From Acidobacteriota bacterium (GTDB taxonomy: Bacteria > Acidobacteriota > Blastocatellia > Pyrinomonadales > Pyrinomonadaceae), in NCBI GenBank assembly GCA_013813755.1, contig JACCRD010000256.1, forward strand, positions 1 through 20,467: 20,467 bases of DNA, read 5' to 3'. The notes beneath the pieces were generated by a model. It saw only the letters and a list, made by a program, of their open reading frames with translations. It did not search any database and was not told the origin of the DNA. This document shows, one piece after another, positions 13,066 to 20,467 of this stretch. Both the position numbers and the translations under genes were made by a program. Positions within the stretch are counted from its first letter, which is position 1; each line of letters opens with the position of its first letter.

Positions 13066-13809
13066 ATGAATTCAAATAATATTAAAATTCGTGAGTGCGA
13101 AAGTTTTAGGGATTTAGATGCTTGCGTCAATCTGCAGCGGGAAGTCTTTGCTTTGCCTGATCTGGAAGTTTCACCGCTCAGGCATCTGATTGTGACAAAA
13201 AACGCGGGCGGCTTTACGCTCGGCGTATTTATTGAAGAACAACTTGTCGGATTTGTTCTGAGCGTTCCGGGATTTTACGGGCAGGAAAGAATTTTATACT
13301 CGCATATGACGGCAGTAAGTAAAGACTTTCAGAATTTGCATATCGGCGCCCAGTTAAAATGGGCGCAGAGGGAGCGAGCATTAGAGATGAGCGTAAAATT
13401 CATCAAATGGACGTTTCAGCCCGTGCAGGCGCGCAACGCATTTTTTAATCTTGAACGGCTCGGCGCGGTTATAAAAACTTACGCGCCGAACTTTTACGGC
13501 ACGGATTACCCAACAATCGGCGAAAAAATCGGACTCGACAGCGACCGTCTGATTGCTGAATGGCATCTCGAAAGCGAAAAAGTGAAAAGCCTTGCAACTG
13601 GTAATAATTTTGCTGAAACCGACGAAATTGGCTGTGCAATCGAAATTCCGAATGATTGGAATGCTCTTGTCAAAGAAAATCCGGAAAAAGCAGCCGCCGA
13701 ACAATCTCGGATAAAAAAAGAATTTCAGGCGGCATTTGCCGAAAATTTAATTTGCAGAAGTTTCCGGCGAAACGATAAAAGTCCCAGGTATTTACTTTAT
13801 AAAAACTAA
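13066..13809 (+). CDS. GNAT-superfamily acetyltransferase (COG3375 type)
   Basis: The 247-residue protein has a GNAT fold: KIRECESFRDLDACVNLQREVF at the N-terminus, the central strand/turn VGFVLSVPGFYGQERILYSHMTAVSKDFQNLHIGAQLKWAQRERAL (61-105), whose QNLHIGAQLK (89-98) is the acetyl-CoA-binding loop, and RNAFFNLERLGAVIKTYAPNFYG (123-145), characteristic of the COG3375 group. Substrate is unknown; an amino-acid-like acceptor is only a guess. The ATG at 13066 follows the TAG of the YaeQ-like gene without a spacer base, indicating coupled translation. LigA begins 30 bases downstream on the same strand, so the three genes may form one operon. Confidence 0.85.
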   Translation: MNSNNIKIRECESFRDLDACVNLQREVFALPDLEVSPLRHLIVTKNAGGFTLGVFIEEQLVGFVLSVPGFYGQERILYSHMTAVSKDFQNLHIGAQLKWAQRERALEMSVKFIKWTFQPVQARNAFFNLERLGAVIKTYAPNFYGTDYPTIGEKIGLDSDRLIAEWHLESEKVKSLATGNNFAETDEIGCAIEIPNDWNALVKENPEKAAAEQSRIKKEFQAAFAENLICRSFRRNDKSPRYLLYKN

Positions 13810-13836
13810 TTCCGGGCAAATCGGCAGATTTTATAA

Positions 13837-15861
<2,025 letters not shown>

Positions 15862-15937
15862 TTTTGACGGTGCAAATAAATAGTGCAAATAAATTTGTCC
15901 GCCAATCGTTTATTTTTTCGCTTCCGTCTTTGAGCAT

Positions 15938-15965
15938 TTGAATTTGCGCTCTAATCTGATAAAAT
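15938..15965 (+). promoter_or_regulatory. Candidate promoter of the PpiD-like gene
   Basis: TTGAAT (15938-15943) and TAAAAT (15960-15965) are separated by 16 bases on the plus strand. Initiation near 15972 would give a leader of about 65 bases ending with an AGGAA ribosome site. Confidence 0.55.
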
Positions 15966-16036
15966 CGCGCTTTGTCCCAACTGATGACAAAATAAGGCAA
16001 AAAACAACTAACCTTCAATAAAGTAGGAAATAAAAG

Positions 16037-18076
16037 ATGTTAAAGTTTTTCAGTCGTATGGAAAGAACGCGCAATTTCGTTCTTTTACTTTTCGCCGTTA
16101 TTATGGTGATCAGTCTTATCGTTTTTTACGCGCCCTCACCGGTTGATGTCCAGGGAAGTTTAATCCGTGACGAATCCGCTGTCGCAAAAGTCGGCAGTGA
16201 GCAGATTACCGTCGGCGAGCTAGCGATGCAGAAGGAAAACATCAGCCGGATGGGGCGCGATCTGCCCGTCAAATATTTGGTTGACGGAATGATTCGTGAA
16301 CGCCTTGTCCGCAATGAAGCCAATCGGCTCGGTCTGGTATCTTCAGACTCGGAAGTTGCCAGTTATATTCGCCAGCAAAACAAGTCAGTTGACGGTAAGC
16401 CGTTTAATCAAAAGATTTATGAGCAAAACGTGACCGAGCAATTCGGAAGCGTCAAGGCTTTTGAGCAATCCGTCCGCGACCAATTGAGCGGAAAAAAACT
16501 GGAAGCCTTTTTGACCTCCGGCGTAAATGTTTCCGAAGAAGAAGTTCTCAACGACTTTAAACGCAAAAACACCAAATCAGATTTAACTTATATTCCGATT
16601 AGCGGCGCTGATTTGGCGCAGACGATCAAGCCAACCGATGAAGAACTGAAAAATTATTTCGAGCAAAACAAACAAAATTATTTTATCAATGCTCCGCAAA
16701 AGAAAATTCGCTATATTTTTCTCGATACGACGAAAATTGGCGAAAAACTTTTGATTTCAGATGAAGAATTAAAAGCAGAATACGAGAAAATTCCCGCCGA
16801 CAAAAAACAAGCCGGTGTACAGGGACAGCAAATCGTTCTAAACATCGCCAACCCTGAATCAGAAGGCGCGGTTTTGGAAAAAGCCAATTCGCTGGTTGCT
16901 CAGGCGCGCGCCAAATCGACTGCGGAAGATTTTGGCGAATTCGCCAAAGGGCAATCTGAGGACACGAAGACCGCGGCGAGCGGCGGACAACTGCCCGGTC
17001 TGGTGCGCGAAAACGCGAAGAATCCAACCGATCCGTATCAACGCCTTTTGACGATGCAGCCAGGTGATATTACCGAGCCGATTGAATTTCAAGACCGATA
17101 TTACATTTTGCGGCGCGGCGAAGCGGTGTCAAAAACTTTTGAAGATGCGAAAAAGGAAATTGAAGTTAGCCTGAGAAATCGTCGCGCTTATGCCTTGACC
17201 GCTGAATTAGCTCAAAAAGTAACTGATCGTTTGAAGGAAGTAAAAGATGTTCAGCAGGTAGCACAGGAGTTTGCCGCGCAGGCAAATATGAGCGCGTCTG
17301 AGATGGTGCGTGAAACCGGATTTGTGAAACCGGGCGACGAGGTGCAAAATGTCGGCGTTTCGCCGCAGTTTGAAGAAGGAATTGCCGGACTCGAAAATCC
17401 GAATGATGTCGGCGATAAAATTCCGATTCAGAATGGCTTCGGAATTCCGCTTCTGGTCGAAAAAAGAAATCCGCGCGATGCCGAATTTGACGAAGTAAAA
17501 GAGCAGATTGCCGAGACTTTGAAAGTTGAACAGGCGAATGCCCGAGTTGAGGAAATCGCTAAACAAATTTCCGCCGAGTCATCTTCGGCAGACAATCTAA
17601 GCGCCGCCGCGCAAAGCAAAGGCTTAAAAGCGCTGGAGGCAAAAAGTTTCGTTCTTGGTTCGCCACTCGGCGAAGGTCCGAATGCCGCTACTTCAAAGGC
17701 TTTGGAGGATGCGATCTTCAATTTAAAACCGGGTGAAGTTACCAAATCTCCGGTCAAAATTGGTGAAAATTACTACGTCGTCGGTCTTAACAGACGCGAT
17801 GAAGTAAACATGGAAGACTTTGCCAAAGGACGCGACGAATTGATCGGGACGATGCAGACTCAGAAACGCGGGCAGGTTTTCTCTGATTTTCTGGCTTCGC
17901 TGCGCAGAGAGATGGAAGCAAAAGGCGACATCAAAATTTACCAGGACGCGCTGGCAAAAATCAAAGATGCTTCCGACATCGCAAGTCCGCAAAATCAGGG
18001 AATTCCGCCACAACTTCAGCAGCAAATTCAGGAACAAATGCAGCAACAACAGCAGGCTCCGCCGCAGGGAAATTAA
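16037..18076 (+). CDS. PpiD-like membrane-anchored parvulin chaperone
   Basis: The 679-residue protein has a short cytoplasmic start, one N-terminal transmembrane anchor (about 13-31) and a large periplasmic part. A SurA-N-like helical module covers roughly 45-170 (AVAKVGSEQITVGELAMQKE), then a PpiC-type region (about 260-365, with SGGQLPGLV and MQPGDITEPIEFQDRYYILRRGE), a second helical stretch and a C-terminal foldase-like repeat (about 540-600: ALEDAIFNLKPGEVTKSPVKIGENYYVVGL). It ends in a Gln/Pro-rich tail (655-679). This architecture is that of PpiD, which chaperones proteins emerging from the Sec translocon; the PpiC core looks degenerate and may lack isomerase activity. AGGAA eight bases before the ATG supports the start. 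Confidence 0.88.
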   Translation: MLKFFSRMERTRNFVLLLFAVIMVISLIVFYAPSPVDVQGSLIRDESAVAKVGSEQITVGELAMQKENISRMGRDLPVKYLVDGMIRERLVRNEANRLGLVSSDSEVASYIRQQNKSVDGKPFNQKIYEQNVTEQFGSVKAFEQSVRDQLSGKKLEAFLTSGVNVSEEEVLNDFKRKNTKSDLTYIPISGADLAQTIKPTDEELKNYFEQNKQNYFINAPQKKIRYIFLDTTKIGEKLLISDEELKAEYEKIPADKKQAGVQGQQIVLNIANPESEGAVLEKANSLVAQARAKSTAEDFGEFAKGQSEDTKTAASGGQLPGLVRENAKNPTDPYQRLLTMQPGDITEPIEFQDRYYILRRGEAVSKTFEDAKKEIEVSLRNRRAYALTAELAQKVTDRLKEVKDVQQVAQEFAAQANMSASEMVRETGFVKPGDEVQNVGVSPQFEEGIAGLENPNDVGDKIPIQNGFGIPLLVEKRNPRDAEFDEVKEQIAETLKVEQANARVEEIAKQISAESSSADNLSAAAQSKGLKALEAKSFVLGSPLGEGPNAATSKALEDAIFNLKPGEVTKSPVKIGENYYVVGLNRRDEVNMEDFAKGRDELIGTMQTQKRGQVFSDFLASLRREMEAKGDIKIYQDALAKIKDASDIASPQNQGIPPQLQQQIQEQMQQQQQAPPQGN

Positions 18077-18088
18077 AATTTTCAAAAT

Positions 18089-18119
18089 AAAAAAGGCAAA
18101 CATTTTATTTGCCTTTTTT
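18089..18119. terminator. Bidirectional intrinsic terminator between ppiD-like and the DASS transporter gene
   Basis: A perfect 12-bp stem (18089-18100 with 18108-18119; GGCAAA/TTTGCC core flanked by A6/T6) with a 7-base loop. The T6 serves the plus-strand gene ending at 18076 and the A6 serves the minus-strand gene ending at 18158. Confidence 0.92.
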
Positions 18120-18157
18120 ATTTTGTTCGATGCAATCTGCCATCCGTAAAAAAAATC

Positions 18158-19579
18158 TTACCACCAGCCTAAAATTTTCCACCAAAATAATCCAACAATC
18201 GACCAAATCAAAACGTTTACGATTGATGCAAGCAAGCCGATTGTCCACCAGTTTTTTTGTTTAACATAGCCCGTTCCGAAATAAATCGGCGCGGGCGTTG
18301 TGCCGTAATGGGTGAGTCCGGCGTTCAGATTTGAAAAATATGCGAGCAGCAAAACTGTTAATCCGGCGGGCGCGCCGACGCCAATGGTAACTGCCAGAAA
18401 CGGGACGAACATCGCCAAAACGTGCGCCGTAATCGAGGCGAAAAAGTAGTGCGAGTAAAAATAAACCAGAATGAGAATTGCCAGCGCGAACGTCCAGGTC
18501 ATTCCCGCAGTCATTCCTGCCATTCGGTCGGCAAAAATTTTCGTGATGCCCGTTTCGCCCAAAAACGTCGCCATATTGACCAGCCCGCCATACCATATAA
18601 AAACCGACCACGCATTTTTTTCGCCCATTAAATCTCGCCACTCGATAACTTTAGCGAACAGTAAAACCGCGATGCCGAAAAGGGCGACGATTGCTGTGTC
18701 GAATTTGTGAAGATAATCCTTTGTCGCCCACAAAAAAACTACCGCGAGGAGAACGGCGAGCATAATTATTTCGTGTCTGGTGATCGAACCGAGTTTGACG
18801 AGTTCGTTACTGGCAAATTTCGGAGCCTCGGGCGTTTCCTTTATTTCGGGCGGAAAAAATTTGTAGATCAAAAAGGGAACAGCAACGAGCGAAATCAAAC
18901 TCGGCACAATGGCGGCAGCGAACCAACTTGCGTAAGATAATTCAATGCCCGCCGTTTCTTTCGCAAGTTTGGCAATAATTAAGTTTGAGGCTTGTCCGGT
19001 CAGAAAGGTGGCGCAAATTATAATATCGCATTGATAAAGCAAATTCATCAAAAACGTGCCGAGTTTTCCAGCTGTCCCGTCGTCAGGGCGCGAATCGTAA
19101 GTTTCGCAGACGCCCTGCGCAATCGGCAAAATTACGCCGCCGTTTCGCGCTCCGTTTGACGGAATCATCGAGGCGAGTACGAAATCGGTTGCCACTAAAG
19201 CATAACCGAGTCCGATGGTTTTGCGCCCGATGGCGCGAACAAACAGAAGGGCGATGCGTCTGCCCAGTCCGGTTTTGATCATTCCGACCGACAGAAAAAA
19301 CGCTGCTAAAACCAGCCACACAACCGGCTCGCTGTAACCTTTCAATGCATCTTTCGGTTCTAACGCGCCAAAAAGCACTGTGGCGACAACGCCGAGCAAA
19401 ACCATCGCGCTGCCCGTCAAAGGCTGGACAATCGAACCGACAATTGTGGCGATAAAAATCGCCAATAGCGTCCAGGATTCACGCCTGATTCCTTCGGGAA
19501 CCGGAATGAACGCAATTGCTAAAGCAGACGCGGCAACGGCGAGCCAACGCCACCAGGTTTTTGATTGTTCTGTTTTCAT
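18158..19579 (-). CDS. DASS (SLC13/CitT) family anion transporter
   Basis: A 473-residue polytopic inner-membrane protein of the divalent anion:sodium symporter family, which moves dicarboxylates, citrate, 2-oxoglutarate/malate or sulfate. It has about 12 hydrophobic segments and the two inverted-repeat signature regions: VLASMIPSNGARNGGVILPIA (about 135-155) in the first half and SNLNAGLTHYGTTPAPIYFG (about 417-436) in the second. These resemble the 2-oxoglutarate/malate-translocator and CitT branch more than the sulfate branch; substrate remains inferred. A GTG at 19582 directly precedes the ATG at 19579; neither has a Shine-Dalgarno, and the ATG is preferred. It is the only gene in its unit: the upstream permease gene ends with its own terminator and the downstream side is closed by the bidirectional terminator. 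Confidence 0.92.
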   Translation of the reverse strand: MKTEQSKTWWRWLAVAASALAIAFIPVPEGIRRESWTLLAIFIATIVGSIVQPLTGSAMVLLGVVATVLFGALEPKDALKGYSEPVVWLVLAAFFLSVGMIKTGLGRRIALLFVRAIGRKTIGLGYALVATDFVLASMIPSNGARNGGVILPIAQGVCETYDSRPDDGTAGKLGTFLMNLLYQCDIIICATFLTGQASNLIIAKLAKETAGIELSYASWFAAAIVPSLISLVAVPFLIYKFFPPEIKETPEAPKFASNELVKLGSITRHEIIMLAVLLAVVFLWATKDYLHKFDTAIVALFGIAVLLFAKVIEWRDLMGEKNAWSVFIWYGGLVNMATFLGETGITKIFADRMAGMTAGMTWTFALAILILVYFYSHYFFASITAHVLAMFVPFLAVTIGVGAPAGLTVLLLAYFSNLNAGLTHYGTTPAPIYFGTGYVKQKNWWTIGLLASIVNVLIWSIVGLFWWKILGWW

Positions 19580-19712
19580 CACAGGGAGAAAATTTACAGG
19601 AATAGTAGCATAAACTATTGACAGGAAATATTTGTTTTTCGGTTATTTTGGATATTTAGCCGCAACAATCGCCGACTCGGAAATCAGTTCAACTTAGCGC
19701 TCATTTAAAAAT

Positions 19713-19749
19713 AAGAAAAGCGGACATTTACAATACGTCCGCTTTTCTT
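19713..19749 (-). terminator. Intrinsic terminator of the permease gene
   Basis: A perfect 13-bp stem (19713-19725 with 19737-19749) with an 11-base loop lies about 20 bases after the permease stop codon. On the minus strand the 3' arm ends in UUUUCUU and continues into an AUUUUU stretch. Confidence 0.85.
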
Positions 19750-19768
19750 AGCTTTATCTGAATTATAT

Positions 19769-20467
19769 TTATTTCCCGTGAAGCGCGGGGTGTGAGAATA
19801 TCCACCACGTTAGCGCGCCCCACACTGCCAGATTGATCAGCGAAGCGATTAATCCGGCATTTCTGACTGAAGAACTGCGCCCGGTGTTGCGGTCTTTGCT
19901 GCCATACATCAGCACGTAAACCAAAACGCCGGTCACAATCCACGCGAAAAGGCGGATGGCGAGATTGATCGGAATGACTTCACCCGGTAAGGTGTCGGTT
20001 TCAGCTAGTTTCATTTGCCCTCTGAAATCGATGAGAAATAAAACCTGAACGATGGTTAAGATAATCGCCAGAATAATCGCCAGCAAAGCGGCAAACGGCG
20101 GTTTGTAGTCTGCCGGAATGTTGTCGGCTCGGTCGTTGATGTCGTCAGCCGAATTAAGATGGCTATGCGTGTAGCTGTATGCGAAATAAATTACCAAACC
20201 GATTGACATCCAGACGATAAGGCGAATCCAGGTGTCGAGTGGCAGACTGTTCATCAGATAAGCCGCCGAAACAACGGTCGCAATTGGGATGAACGGTGAA
20301 AACGGAACTTTGAACGGGCGGTTCAAAGTCGGATTTGACGAGCGCAGAATAATAATTCCCGTTCCGACAATGACAAACGCGAACAAAGTCCCGATTGAGA
20401 CGAGTTCGCCGAGCAGATGAATCGGCACAAAACCCGCCAGAATAGCGACGATTCCGCCGGTCAGCAT
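19769..20467 (-). CDS. Amino-acid permease (APC superfamily), 3' part only
   Basis: The last 232 residues of an APC-type transporter; the 5' portion lies beyond the right edge, so the Met at the edge is internal rather than the start. Visible are ELVSIGTLFAFVIVGTGIIILRSSNPTLNRPFKVPFSPFIPI (about 21-62), the conserved loop of cationic/branched amino-acid permeases with RPFKVP, then WIRLIVWMSIGLVIYFAYSYTHS, another conserved late segment. Further helices near 125-147, 170-190 and 203-222 and a short hydrophilic tail end the protein. It has two or three more C-terminal helices than the smallest family members, as in CAT-type (SLC7-like) permeases. Substrate cannot be assigned. A strong terminator follows. 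Confidence 0.88.
   Translation of the reverse strand: MLTGGIVAILAGFVPIHLLGELVSIGTLFAFVIVGTGIIILRSSNPTLNRPFKVPFSPFIPIATVVSAAYLMNSLPLDTWIRLIVWMSIGLVIYFAYSYTHSHLNSADDINDRADNIPADYKPPFAALLAIILAIILTIVQVLFLIDFRGQMKLAETDTLPGEVIPINLAIRLFAWIVTGVLVYVLMYGSKDRNTGRSSSVRNAGLIASLINLAVWGALTWWIFSHPALHGK

Noticed and set aside
19618..19623. Perfect TTGACA on the plus strand upstream of the DASS gene
   Set aside because: No -10 at suitable spacing and no plus-strand gene follows within the window.

Overview
The window looks like ordinary chromosome from a Gram-negative bacterium with moderate-to-low GC. LpxK (lipid A 4'-kinase), two periplasmic parvulin-type foldases and a TPR/TonB-C protein all point to an outer membrane. 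The overall mix (TPR plus TonB-C secreted protein, HU with an N-terminal extension, COG3375-type acetyltransferase, weak Shine-Dalgarno use) resembles Acidobacteriota, perhaps the Blastocatellia, but that placement is inference and no 16S is present. I see no transposase, integrase, phage gene or CRISPR array, and no gap between genes longer than 300 bases.

Layout. 34-789 (+) is an unrecognised six-helix membrane protein. 807-4201 is a minus-strand block read from right to left: pabA/trpG amidotransferase, lpxK, a SurA-like foldase and an S4-domain RNA-binding protein. dnaJ (4415-5527, +) diverges from pabA. 5635-6981 (-) holds a TPR/TonB-C exported protein and a YqeY-like protein. 7068-8891 (+) is a large polytopic membrane protein with GT-C character. 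9010-10727 (-) contains an unknown 83-residue protein, an HU homologue, tRNA-Pro(UGG) and the RdgB nucleotide-pool sanitiser. 10815-12457 (-) holds a protein that looks like a degenerate D12-class adenine methyltransferase and an HD-GYP-like phosphohydrolase. 12604-15861 (+) has a YaeQ-like (PD-(D/E)XK fold) protein, a GNAT acetyltransferase and the NAD-dependent DNA ligase LigA. 16037-18076 (+) is a PpiD-like foldase, which converges across a bidirectional terminator on a DASS-family anion transporter (18158-19579, -). The 3' part of an APC-type amino-acid permease (-) runs off the right edge.

Themes. Envelope biogenesis recurs (LpxK, SurA-like, PpiD-like, TonB-C protein, GT-C-like protein), as do protein quality control (DnaJ and two parvulins) and nucleic-acid maintenance (HU, RdgB, LigA, YaeQ-like, MTase-like). 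The regulatory layer is readable in places: good sigma70-type promoters before tRNA-Pro, pabA, ppiD and the YaeQ-like gene, and strong intrinsic terminators behind the 83-residue gene, HU, ppiD and the permease. The less ordinary signals are a terminator-like hairpin in the dnaJ leader, a 68-bp imperfect palindrome in the putative leader of the 83-residue gene, a perfect 16-bp inverted repeat between surA-like and the S4 gene, and AT-rich heptanucleotide-phased tracts scattered between genes. Two enzyme-like proteins also have altered key residues: the MTase-like protein lacks DPPY, and the HD-GYP-like protein lacks the conserved Lys. I did not find a convincing new multi-gene system; the MTase-like protein and its neighbourhood are the best candidates for something undescribed.
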